Assembly (NCBI GenBank): GCA_026413225.1
Contig: CM048552.1
Coordinates: 207,217,553 to 207,281,552 of the forward strand
Source of the DNA: Otis tarda
Lineage: Eukaryota; Chordata; Aves; Otidiformes; Otididae
Direction of reading: 5' to 3'
Length of the DNA: 64,000 nucleotides
Shown here piece by piece: positions 49,221 to 61,100 of the stretch. Both the position numbers and the translations under genes were made by a program. Each line of letters opens with the position of its first letter. Positions within the stretch are counted from its first letter, which is position 1. The notes below the pieces were generated by a model. The model was not told the DNA's origin. It made no database searches and worked only from the letters and a program-made list of their open reading frames with translations.

Positions 49221-52200
49221 AAAAGGCAATCTAGTAAAGGGATAGATTATTCCAGATAAGGAATAATCACCAAGAAGTGATCGAAGTTCCATTGCTCCCA
49301 CACTGGACAGAGCTGGCAGCTGCAGCCTGGAGTCATTGGGTAATCCGCAGTCTGGAGGGCTTAGACATCCATGCCATTGCTTTGCCATTCTGAGCACTGC
49401 CAGGTGCTCTGCTTATTGTGGTATGCGTCCATATAATGACCTCAGCTGTTCATGTAAATATAGTGGTACTAATAAAATGTCCTTTCCTATTACTGAGTAC
49501 TCAGACTAGAGTTTTCTGATAGTCATAGCAATTTAAAAGCTATGCATAAGCATTTAGGGCATGAGTCACCACTATTTGCCCCTGGTTTAGTCATGAGCAG
49601 TTAGGAAAACTGCACATAAAATGGAAGTTAAATCTAACTAGAAAGTTTTTTATAACACTCTTTTCTCTCTTCTAAATTATACTGTCAGGGTGGGGAGATT
49701 TGCACCCTCAAAATGGAGCTGCAGATGAGATCATCTTGGACACATGACAACAAATTCCCTGCTGGCTGCATTCAGTGTCTCTTCTGCTGCTGCTAATGTG
49801 AGGGTCTATGGAGAAGTATTCTTACAAGCAATAAAATATTTCCTTATGCTGAATGTGTGGGTGTGGAAGAGGAGGGAAACGTAGCTTATTCTATCTGCTA
49901 GATCTACAGTGAGATCTACAAAGAAAGTGTGTGAAAAATACAGAGGTTAAAGGCAGATAAGTAGGCAGTGGTGCCTGGGCTTATTGTGCATATTTTGATT
50001 TGTATAGGCAATCTAAGAACAAAGAACGCAATAGAAATGTAGAGGGCATGGGGGAGATATGAAAGCATCAGCTGAAGTGAGTAATATACAGGATAATAGA
50101 AAAGAAGCTACATTTGGTAAACAGTCAGATGAGCACCTTTGCAACTATAATCCAAAAGCAGATTCCCATTGTGTCCAAACAAGAAATTCTAAATAATTTA
50201 ATGTTATTGCTTCCACTCTTGCCATAGGTAGCAGCAAGGGATGTAAAAGGGAAAAAAAAAAGTTTAGACTTTTTGCCAGTGTTTTGCTGTGGTTAGAAAT
50301 AGCAGTTGAATTTCTCAAATTTATATACTGCTTTTTTTTTTTTAATTTTTTTTTTGTGAGGTTAAAATCTGCCACTCCACTCACATCTTTCCATTGTAAA
50401 ATGTTAAAAAGGTAAATCAGAACATTCTCAGAGGAATTGATTGAGAGTGCTTTTCTTCCATATTCAGCACATTGAGAACAAATGGTCAACCACCATCATT
50501 ATGTTCTTCTTTCCAATCCCACTGATTACTCCTACATGGAAGCAGGATCAGAGTTGTGTGTTGACAGAGTCAGGAACACAAGCATTCGTAAGAAGTCTTG
50601 GTTTCCCAGAGTAAAAGTATGACATATTCCTAGAGAAAAAAAAAGAACCTGAAACAGAAACAATAAAACATTTAAATGGTATTGAGAATCTTGGAAAACT
50701 TATCAAACACTAATGAGATGATAGAGGGATGGTCAGTTCATTTACTTTGAGCAATAAATCAGGCATTATAAAGTCTAATCTTGTAGATATCTAGTCCTAT
50801 CGAATTATTCAGAGCGCTTAGACTAAAATTTTAATAATTCTGTAGATGGATAGTCCTCCCTTTTGATAGAGAGGTAGTGGTCAACCTTAAGATCATCTCT
50901 TGTTCAGAGAGAGTACACACTTATCAGGAAACTACCTGAGTCTGCCCATATGGAATATCAAGTCCAGGAGTGTCTGAATATACTTCAGAGAAGGTATCTG
51001 CTTTTCTGCACTCTTTATGGTAGGTAATTACGAGACGGAATATGAAGGGAAAAGGAAGGCGTACTGACCACTGAACAGACTGTCCAGGGATAAACAAGTT
51101 GCCGTTCTCTGTGTGTGCTAAAAGTGCATCTCTAGAGAAAAAAAAATAGAAATTCAGAATCACTTTTATTGACTTGGTCTTTTGCACACCCACTTACATG
51201 TCTCACCAAGAGAAGAGGAGGATGTTTCTAACCGTAACAGCATATGACCTCATAACCAGTGTTATACTCTTCAGCAGCAGTAGCTGCAAGTTTGAGTTCT
51301 TCTGTCAGAGGAGGAATTAAACCTAAGTCTCCCACTTCTGAGACAAGTGTTTCAGCTGCCACAAAAATATAGAAGGAAAGAGCATTGCTGCCACCAGCAC
51401 TGCATGAACTCTCCCCACTGTCAGTGAACACTCTAGTTAGTATGACATGCGTGGAGGTAAAACAATGCTGAAATAAATAAATTTTCAAATACGGTTTTGA
51501 AATTTATTTGAAAATAAATACATTTTCAAATACGGTTTTCTTTAAACAAGTAATCCAACTTCATTGCAGGTTTTTTTTTTTTTTTCAGATTTTCCAGCTA
51601 GCCAGATAAACCAATAATTATTTTCTACATCTCATCTCTCATCTCCAGCTCCTTCCTACCATGTCTCCTTATTTGACAGATTCTTGAAACACAGGACATC
51701 TGTTTGTATCCAATGCAAGATTCATTCAAAAATGGTAGAGAAATAGGCATTTTATGTAACATTTTCTCTAATCAGTACTAAGTATCTCATTTAAAATGAG
51801 GTGGATTTTGCCTTAAAAATGCCTCTACCATTCCATTGTGAAGAGAGTTCAGATGACAGTCTGTATTTGATCAGTTGAGTTCTATTCTGTGCTAATTTAT
51901 TTCATCTGATGGAGTTTCCTTTTCAGCACCATATTTCTAAGTCTTAAGATGACTAACATTACAAAGATCATGGTGCCGAAAAGTATACACTCTTCAGCAA
52001 AAGTTTTGAGGGTAAGTGTAAAGTAAGTGTGTGAAGACTGATGAACATTCTGTTTGAGAAGCCTCACAGCTTAAAAGTAATTATTTTTTAAGAGATGGTT
52101 ACAGAAGTAAAATTATTAAGATACCTCCTGGGTCTATCATGCCTTCCATCACTGATCCTTAGAGCTAACATTAGTAATAGTAACAGATAATGGCAATAAC

Positions 52201-55200
52201 ACTTATCAATTAATGGTGACCTCTTTTCTGAAGATCAAATATAAATTAAGCTTCCCAATCTTATTACGAAGCCATATATTCATTTATATCAATGACCAAT
52301 ATATTGCATGCTCCTATTACCATTTACCACGTTCTTACTTTCCCTGCATTTGAATTATGATCCCTTTTTACATCTTACTTTAAATTACATTGTAAGCTTT
52401 TGAGAGCATAATTACCTTTTCCTTTAGATTTTTCATTGGCAAGTACTGCGTTACAGGACATTGCTATAATATTAATGAGCATAGGGCCTTACCAAATTAT
52501 CACAGGACTGTCAACAGTACAGTATGAATGGGGATTAGTTAAGAATTCAGCCTACTTGCCCAAATTTTAAAGGATATTTCAAGGAATATCCACACAAGCT
52601 GCAAGTGGATCCTCCTGAAGGCACTTGTTCCGCTCTTGGAAGTGGTTCTCTGTATCTTTGTGATCTCCCATCAGTATATGGTGATGGATTAATGTAGTGA
52701 TGTGTTAGATCTCAAAATACCTTATTGAAATGGCATCTTACTGGCTGGGCCATAGTTATTATGTAGTTTGAAACCAGGGAGTTACACATAATTATATTGA
52801 ATGAAGATGAAGTAGATTTAATTTACTAGACACATATGTTATTTTAAATATAAATCTTATCCCAAGCCATTTTCTTTCACGTAGACAGACAATATTATTT
52901 TTCTACTTTCTTCTTCCTCTCAACTCTCTTGAATGTACTTCCAAGGGTCAAGATTTCTGACAAGAATAAGGGAAAAGAAACTTGCAACTGATATCATAAG
53001 AACACTGAAAATCTAAATCTTCCTCATTTGATATGGAATGGATGTAAAGTATTTTTGTTCTGATTGGGAAGCATGCATTCTGTTAAGAGTCCCATTTCAA
53101 AATCACATTTCATACTACAGGAAAATCTGAACCTAAACCTTAGACTTGAAACCTTTTATGTTGAGGGATGTTTCATATTCAAGTCCAAGTTTAGGTGGTA
53201 AAATACAGTCTTTACTGCTGTAATAGGTCAAACAAAACTTAATTATAGGCGAGTGCTTTGCTTTGCTCTTCTCCAATTTGATATTTAAATGTAGATGCTG
53301 TCTTCTGTGCTATCACATCCACTGTGACATCAAAACAATGTACATAGTGATGAAAATCAACTTGATAAATATGTATTGGTGACCTTTCTGTAGTGTTCCT
53401 TCTGAAAGCTCATCAATGAGGTTGAAAGTTTAAGGCTCATAACACAAAGGTCATCCATCACTTACTTTTGTTTGGGATTCTTTGGTCAGGAATTAAAAAC
53501 ATATTCATTAACACGTCTGTGTTTCAAGAAGCCACCTTTTCACTAAGCTGACTGTCCAAAAGATGCACTACTCATAAGTGAAAAGTGATCTGAGTAGAAG
53601 AAAAGGTTTTTTCTCAAACAAACCAACATGAATTAAAGACTGAGTACCTAGTGAGTATTCTCATAGAAGTGTGACGAAATTAACAGATAGTTGGCAATTC
53701 CTCTTCTATTCCAAGGCTCATTTAGCAGTTACCTTGCAGCATTATTTTTTCAGACTTGGCACTATGGCCGTTACTGGTATTGTAGTGCTGAATGTAGAAA
53801 CAGTGAGAGTTAGGAGCAGTGTGTCTAAGAAGAGAAGTCTAGAAACCAAACTTTCCTACAGTTTCCCATCCTCGTTCACTATTCTTCATCTTTACTGAGT
53901 AATCTTTTGTGAGCACTCTGTGCTAGTTTCATCCATTTTCCTAAGACTTACCCTCAAATATGGCACTTTTTTTTGGCCTATATTCTGTGTTATGTCTGAT
54001 ACAATCTTTGCAAGTAGCAATATTACAAACAAAAGAAAATCAGTTCCAAATTATAAACTGCACAGCAATGTCCCCTTTACTCTTGGATATAAACCATGAA
54101 CAGTCAATTGAATCAGTAATATACTCGCTCGATGTTTTTATTTGGAAAAATAAAGGTCTTTAATTATTCACAATAATTTAGTTTCATCAAATAAACTTTA
54201 CTCTTAAATCATGTATTTTGGAAGGCAGTAACTGATATTTTCATATCTTGGCAAAGGCTAACTACAAATACATTAAATGGATGGTTGAATAATTATATGA
54301 TTCAAGTGATACTTTGCAGATGGGTATTTGTGACCTGGTGAAACTTTGATCATTTTTCTCTTGCAATCAAACTTTCCTGATGATTATTAGCTATGAGACA
54401 GTGCTTCCCAGCTCTTGCATAAAGATCGGGGTTTGCTGTGCTATGTATCACATCAGGAAATGCACTCTGAGGTAATCTGGAACAGGTATCTAACAAATTT
54501 TAAAAATGGACAAAGAAGAAGATAAGAATGTAAGACGCTAACATGATGTAGCTAGAAGATTATTTCAGATCTCCTACAAATTGTTTTTAATAAATATTGT
54601 GTTATTTTGTTAGGATAAGGACAATGGTTGGCTGATTTACTGAAGACATTGTAGCAGAACAGATCTAATTGTACAAAAGAACTAAGAGCTTGGGTAGTTC
54701 TGTGATGTCAATAAAACCAATAATTCACATGAATAACAAAACCTGAATTCTCGTTTTAAATGAATTCTTCCAATTTTGACATTTCTTTTCGTTCCAAACA
54801 GATAATGAAGTTTTACTGGGTTTTTTTTTTGTTCTAAAAGATACAATTTTAAAAATAAATTACTTTGGATCAGTCAAAATTGTTCATACTGTTGACATTT
54901 TTTATTCTATGTTACAGCAGAATGCAGTATTCTTTCACAACATTACATATCAAATGTAATCAAATTCCATTATAAGAGTGCCAGCATTAATGTTTTGATG
55001 AGATCAAGATGTTCCAGTTTTAATTTTTTCCACTGAAATTTAAGAAACCATACTTTTCTCATGTGCTGTTTTCTATCAAGTAAAAAAAAAAAAAAGAGAA
55101 CTGTGTGGCTGACATTGTGAATATGCAACATTAGATTTTGGAAATTTAATTTCAGGCAAGGAAATCTTAGTCAATCTTTTCACCATTAGGTCATGGATCA

Positions 55201-55657
55201 GCAAACATGCGTATGTTTAACTTACATAGGAATCCCTGGTGAAAATAGTGCAACCACTCACACAGATCTTGATTCTGTATCTTCTTCCTAACGTGCTGAA
55301 TATTGATACGATGGGTAGTAGTGGGTCAAATAAAACCAGATGAGCTTGCACAGTCATGGCCATAAACAGCAGCAATACTTTGACTGGGATATAGAAGTAG
55401 CTGCAATAGACCAGAGAAATACCTATTTTGACTGGTATTCTCTGAGTGTAGTCAGATATTTATGGAAAGAACATGAAATGCTTTTCCATGACAAGGAATG
55501 CTCTCTTTCACGTACTTTCTCAGCTTTTGTCAAAGTTCCACTTAGGACCTCCTGGTCTTGCAGTTATACCTATGTCTTTTTTTTTTTTTTTTGTGATCCA
55601 GTCCTTTTCTTTCATTAATTCTTCTAGTTTATTTTTCCATTGTTGAATTACATGATA
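49221..55657. other. unannotated unique sequence
   Basis: A 6.4 kb AT-rich stretch with no recognised gene or interspersed repeat. It contains a local tandem duplication at about 51,474-51,539, A and T homopolymers (T run about 51,571-51,586; A run 55,082-55,095; T16 at 55,577-55,592), and short frames with no motif. Confidence 0.45.
51474..51539. repeat. two-copy tandem duplication, 41 bp period
   Basis: The 18-mer ATTTTCAAATACGGTTTT occurs at 51,481-51,498 and again at 51,522-51,539, each preceded by an AAATAAATA-like word. The spacer contains a partial inverted copy (aatttatttgaaaataaat). Confidence 0.85.
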
Positions 55658-56165
55658 TGGTGGGTTGACCTTGGCTATCTGCTAGGTGCCGACTAAGGGA
55701 ACACAGAATGCCCCAGCATGGGTCCCCCACGGGGCCACAGCCTCCTTTGGGCATCCACCTGCCCTTACGTGGCATCCTCCACGGGCTGCAGGTGGATCTC
55801 CATTCCTCTGTGTGCCTCCATGGGATGCAGGGGGACAGCCTGCTTCACCATGGGCTGCACCACGGGCTGCAGGGGGAGCTCTGCTTCTGCACCTGGAGCA
55901 CCTCCTTTCCTCATTTTTCACCGACTTTGGTGTCTGCAGAGTTGTTCCTCTCACATGTTCTCACTCCTCTATCAGCTTAAATGTGTTATCACAGAGGTGA
56001 TACCAATATCGTTGACAGACCTAGCTTTGCCCAGCGGTGGGTGCATCTTGGAGCTGTCTGATATTGGCTCTGTCCAACATGGGGGCAGCTTCTGGCATCT
56101 TCTCACAGAAGCCATCCCTGCAGCCCCACTGTTACCAAAACTTTACCATGTAAACCCAATACACA
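55658..56165 (-). mobile_element. older solo LTR, ERVL/ERV3-like, internally deleted
   Basis: Sense minus. One end reads TGGTGGGTTGACC (antisense of the usual ...CAACCCACCA terminus of avian ERVL-type LTRs); the other reads CATGTAAACCCAATACACA (antisense of the start of the same family). Between them are the TATTTAAG-equivalent 'cagcttaaatgtgttatcacagagg' (about 55,974-55,998) and CTGCAGCCCATGG-like repeats. At about 508 bp it lacks the part with AATAAA found in the 1.15 kb relatives. No clear target duplication is seen. It is a different, older subfamily of the same superfamily. Confidence 0.8.
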
Positions 56166-57744
56166 TTAATATTTCTGAACTCTACAATACGCTTTGCTGG
56201 AGTTCTGCTGTTTATCACATTTCTGTTCATAAAAAAAATATTTGTAAAAAAAAATTTTCTTTGAGAGCAATATTCAGACACTTCCGCATTTCTCTTTCTC
56301 TCATTTTCTATAACAATAGGAATATGTGCACTGTATTTTCATCTTCTACAGAACTGCTTCCTTTCTTAGCTTTGCATCTGATTTTCTTAGGAAGTGTAAA
56401 TGGTAAAAAGGATGTCCAATAAAATCTGTCAAAATCGGAATTGAGCTTTACTGAACCCAGAGAAGGATAACTGATATTAAATTGTAGAATAGTTTTATTT
56501 CCATTCAGAGAAGGATATTAAATATTTTAGGGTGAGAAGATTTTTAGATTAAATCAAACTATGATATGAAAAAGTCCATATTTATTCATTCTTCTTTTCT
56601 AGTATGATGTGTTTGATTGACACAATGTGTATTCATTAACAGGAGGATGTGAGCTATAAATAATGTCTTCAAAGTATTTTTGTATCAAAATCCCTCATTG
56701 AATTCATTATACATAACTGAAATGAAAGAAAGAAGACAGAGACTCCCTTAAAAAAGAAAAGATGTAACAAACTCTTTTCTACCAGAAGATCTATGAAGTC
56801 CATTTACTCCATTGATACATGGCATTTTATGTATTTTACTTCAGTTTCAATAACCCCAAAGCAATGACAGTTCATAAATATTGCAGATTGCAGTCTTCAT
56901 CCAGACCTGTTGATTCGCAGTTCATGCAGTGATTTGTTGCCAAGAGAGAAATCTTGCTATGGAGGCCAATAAAGTGTATTATGCTAAGACTGGTTGCATA
57001 GAATTTTGGTTTAGTAAAGTTAAAATAACTGACACATCACAGAAGGAGCCAATTAAAAATGTTTGCTTGGATGAGGTCAAGTTGCTTTTGGCAGAAACTG
57101 GGAGGATCAAGTTGACACTTCGTCCTAATTTTTTATGGAGCAGAGGGAGGGGAAGAAATGGAAAGTCCCTCTGTCAGCTGTGGTGGTGGTAATAGATAAA
57201 GTGGGAACTTCATATTTACAGTATGGGAGAGGGACTAGCACGAGAGTAAGGCATCAGCAGTGCAGGAAGAATACTCCAGTATTTTAATTTAAAAGAGTTT
57301 TGGCCCTCAGACTCTCCATTTTGCTATGTCTGCAGCAAACAACAACCAAATTCTGGGAACTGAATTTTGGGCCATTTAGTACACCAAGTGACGTAAAAAG
57401 CTAACTGTCAAGGAGTCCCCGTGACACCCTTTGGTATGGGTGGTCTGACCTGTTTTGAGGTTTCCCTTGAATGGTGTTGTCTCCTCAGCACAATAGCCAA
57501 TAATGCTGATCGTTTTTAGAACCGTGTGATATTATTTTAACAACAAATATTTTTCTCGGAAAAGTATGGTTTAAAGGTAAACAAAATAGTTTGAGAACTC
57601 AACTTGAAGTTGACAAATAGAAGGAAAAAAGAGGTGAAAAGAGGCTGGTTCATTTTGTGAGAAAATGGAAACTTTTTATTTAGGAACAATATGAATATTT
57701 CTCTGACTGCATCTAAATAACTACATAGTAGAGCTACATAAATC
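56166..57744. other. unannotated sequence
   Basis: No repeat is recognised. An 87-codon plus frame at 56,929-57,192 has some protein-like texture but no motif or splice context I would trust. Confidence 0.45.
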
Positions 57745-57809
57745 TGTCTATGCGAGCGACGGAGGAACGTACGACAAAACACCCAATATGAGTAATAAGC
57801 GTAGTTGCA

Positions 57810-57839
57810 TTTATTAGTCCCGGATGCCCATATTTATAT
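57810..57839 (-). promoter_or_regulatory. LTR core promoter and polyadenylation signal
   Basis: On minus, AATATAAATA (57,830-57,839) is followed by AATAAA (57,810-57,815). A CCAAT box lies about 35 bases upstream at 57,873-57,880. Confidence 0.6.
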
Positions 57840-57950
57840 TGCTAAGATAAAATATGCCTACTAGTCATTGCGTGATTGGCTTAAGCTCTGATAGTTACAT
57901 TCGCATATCCTTCCTACTTGCAGTTAGTTAACCTGGAAGTCCGTTAACCT

Positions 57951-57960
57951 GGAAAGTCCC
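57951..57960 (-). promoter_or_regulatory. perfect kappaB-type decamer GGGACTTTCC
   Basis: Exact match on minus to the classical NF-kappaB binding decamer. It lies in the second of two tandem copies of a GTTAACCTGGAA(A)GTCC unit (57,927-57,942 and 57,943-57,960); the first copy lacks the extra A and final C and so lacks the site. Confidence 0.55.
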
Positions 57961-58010
57961 GTACTTTTCATGTTTTCACTTTCTCAGAGTTATTTACAAT
58001 CTTCTTCAAG

Positions 58011-58144
58011 GTTGCTTCGTTTACTTTCTCACAGGAAGCTTCATTACTTCCTCACAGGCAGCCTCATTATTTTCTCACAGGTGGCTTCAGTACTTTCTTA
58101 CAGGCGGCTTCAGTACTTTATCACAAGCGGCTTCAGTGATGTCC
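58011..58144. repeat. 23 bp minisatellite in LTR U3, about 5.7 units
   Basis: Units start at 58,011 (24 bp), 58,035, 58,058, 58,081 and 58,104 (23 bp each), plus a partial unit at 58,127. The consensus on plus resembles GCGGCTTCAGTACTTTCTCACAG. Units differ from one another at 3-6 positions. The pattern resembles U3 enhancer direct repeats. Confidence 0.92.
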
Positions 58145-58172
58145 TTGAGGCCTGCTGCTCACAAACATAACA

Positions 58173-61100
58173 ATTCCATTCGGTCTGGATTGTTCACTAA
58201 GTGTCCCTGATACTCCAACATGTCTACTCATCTTTCTGTCTATGTTTCAATCTGTGTATCTGCATTCATTCATTTAAGGGTATTTTGTGGCAGATGGTTA
58301 AGAAAGAGGCCCTCTACGATAAAGTCCTTAGAAAATTGAGAACTGAAGACAAAGAAAAGGTTAATCCCTGAAGCACTTAGCCAGAACTAAAGAGATGCAA
58401 GTTCTGCTCCTACATGCACACACACGTGTGCACACATACACACACACACAAAAATGTACACCCTCTTTGTGTAATAATTGGGAACTTTTCATGATGAGCT
58501 TGTACTGCCTAGAGAAGTTATTCCACCCACCTTTTTCACTCGACTGTTTTTTTCCTGTCTTTGCATTGCACTGGCTCCACAGACAGCTTGGGAAAGGAAA
58601 ATAAATTGGGTTTTTGTTGTTGCAATGTCATCAGCACTGTACTGCTGGGGAAAGAAGGAGGTGAGAAGGCAGGAGTAGAAGAGGTGAGAGAGGATGTGAC
58701 AGACACTGTCAGGGGCAGCGTCACTGTAGATTGACGTAGTAATTAAACTGCTTCTCAAACTCAGTGTTTAGTATTTTTACATGAAGGAGCTAAGGCAATT
58801 GCCAAAAGTAAATCATAACGGAGGTAAGAGAGACTAACAACTTTTTTCCTATTAGTAGCTGTCACTGCAGCATTATTTGATCACTAAGTTTCACATGGAG
58901 AAAAAGATACCTAGGGAGAAAGCAAGATACTAGTTTATGTCTTCCATCTTTGGAACAGAGTTTACTGCAGTTAAATGATATGTGAGTAAGCTAAGAAATT
59001 TTTAGAACCTACAAGTTCTTTCAAATGTATAATGAATGTTAACAACTTAGTGAGGTTTCCTCAGACTTGCTTTTTATCATGTAGGAAAGCTAAAAAGAAG
59101 GTATTTCAAAGGTAATTGCAACAAACAACTTATTAAGCTGATTTAGCTTCTTTACCTAAGGAAAAAGTTATGTCAGATTGCCTTTTCTCAGAAACTACTG
59201 ACGACTGATTTGTTAGCATTAAAGTTTTTACATTATCTGAATTTCTGTCCCATGATAAAATTTGGGTTTAATAAGGGTAAATAAATAATAGGGAAAAAAA
59301 AAAACAGGACAAAAAAAAAAAACCCATAGGAAAATAAGTTTCAAGACACATATTTTCTTAGGAAGTAATTTTTTAAAAATGAAGAACAGATGTTAATTTC
59401 GCCTTTCCAGCTACTAACATAGCAGGATCTTGTCCAACTCATTTGCTTTGGTGCAGACCTCTATAAGAGAATGGAAAATATGAGAAAAAGAAAATTTTTG
59501 TAAGTAAGTGGGACACCTCTTCCAGACAGCCTCTTTGACAGAAAATTCTGCTTTGAAATCTCTATTTTTTGCTATATCAAGACTGGATCTCTGTGCTTAG
59601 TCAGTCGCTATACAAATCGTTCTACACAAATTTCGGTACGTATCATCCAAACAATATACTTCGATTCTTTACCTTCAGAATTCTGTGAATGAACTTGGAA
59701 GGGTTTTGAAATCAGAGTAAGCAAAATGAATGGGTTACATTTTAAGGAAGAAAATGAAAATGCTGAATCAGCTTATATTATAATTTATGTTACCAAATTG
59801 TCTCGGCAGCCTTAGGGACAAGATTATAGTTTTGAGATAACCATGGAGGCTATTTATAACCAGAAATATTTCTGAGCTTTTTGCCAGCAGATACAGAAGA
59901 GGAGAAATGCTCCATACTCTTCATCCATCGCATAGATGCAGTACCAGCCAGCATTCAAAGTCCTAAGTTTGGGGGCAGGAAGAAGTGTGTAGCTGTCAAG
60001 AAAAAGGTGGCAGGTGGTCCCTACATTAAAATATTGCCTCAGTTTAATGCCATCTTTCTTTGCTTTTTGATGTTGGCATGCCTAGTCATATGCTTATCTG
60101 TACTCCTCCAGTTAGATTTTGCTAATTACTTTAGGTTCTGAATTTTTGAAAATCTTTTCAGTCATGCAGCCCATGTCACATCCCGTTGCTCTGTTCAGCA
60201 AATTTTATCCCGTTATAAGGGCTTATATTTCGAGTCAATCTCAAGACCATCTGTGTCTTCTTCTGACCATTGCTATCTGTTTCAGTTTCTGACCACTTAC
60301 CTTTGTCACTCTGAGCAGTCTATAAATCACACAGAAACTAAGCCATGTGGCCTTATTTGTGTTTGCTGATACAAAAACATCCAAATCTCCTCCCTCAAAA
60401 GAAGACCACAAAATTGCTTGTATGGCAAAAACTTCTGCAAGATTTCCTTGCATGGAGCTTTACAACTTTAAATCTCTCAATAAACTGTTTTTGAAAGAAA
60501 AACTGGAATATAAAAGGAAAGTAAATAAAGTAAGAAAGGTATACAAAACACTTCAGGCTTTTCTGTGATTGTTTTGAATATACATCTGAGACCGCACTTT
60601 GACAACAGTCAAGAGGTCTACTTAGTTTGACACAGTTTGTCATTTGGAAAATTTGCTATGAATCATAATGGAGTAAAACTGTATTTTATTATGCTTTTTT
60701 TTATGAATTACAAGCTTGGTTGAGATCCACCTTAAATTTTGAACTCTGAATAACCTTCCTATCTGTTTGAAAAATGGCTGTCTTGCTGTAGAGGATATTA
60801 AAAACCAATCATAAAGAATTTATAGAAATGTGCTTTTGAAACATTTTTGTAAATAAGTGATCAGTTCAGGCCAGCTATTTGTGGGATCATATCACTCTTT
60901 CCTTAAATGTGTTTTGACATCTGTCAGTTCATGCAACTTGTCACAAATCCTGACAAGTTGCACCAATTATATCACAAATTATAATTTTTGTGCTATTTTA
61001 CTTGTGTGATTCAATGAAGATACAAGCCCATGTGATTTTGTTGATCTCATAAGCATAGAACGGTTAGGTATCTTGAAAGATGACAACACTTTGCATTAAT

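Larger units (their letters stand above)
57745..58172 (-). mobile_element. short LTR, alpharetrovirus-like (class II ERV?) layout, 428 bp
   Basis: Bounded by TGTCTATG and CATAACA (imperfect inverted termini, TG..CA). The sense strand is minus: a U3 with five to six tandem 23 bp units (58,011-58,144), two adjacent GTTAACCTGGAA-containing repeats of which one holds GGGACTTTCC (57,951-57,960), a CCAAT box (57,873-57,880), a TATA box AATATAAATA (57,830-57,839), and AATAAA (57,810-57,815) only about 15-20 bases after the TATA box. AATAAA between TATA and a short R is the arrangement known from avian alpharetroviral LTRs. No PBS, polypurine tract or coding region is seen at either side, and no convincing target duplication. 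Family assignment is an inference from layout. Confidence 0.7.

Noticed and set aside
55718..56422. 234-codon plus-strand open frame
   Set aside because: The first part is antisense LTR sequence and the rest is unique flank; no domain and no relation between the parts.
57738..58177. Target site duplication around the short LTR
   Set aside because: Flanks AAATC on the left and ATTCC on the right do not match; the duplication is decayed or the boundaries are slightly off.
58395..58604. Open frame over the (CA)n tract
   Set aside because: His/Thr-rich start comes from the microsatellite; no motif afterwards.
59881..60141. Open frame after GCCAGCAG with a possible donor at AAGGTGGCAG/gtggtc
   Set aside because: Composition and splice signals are not better than expected by chance and no motif is present.
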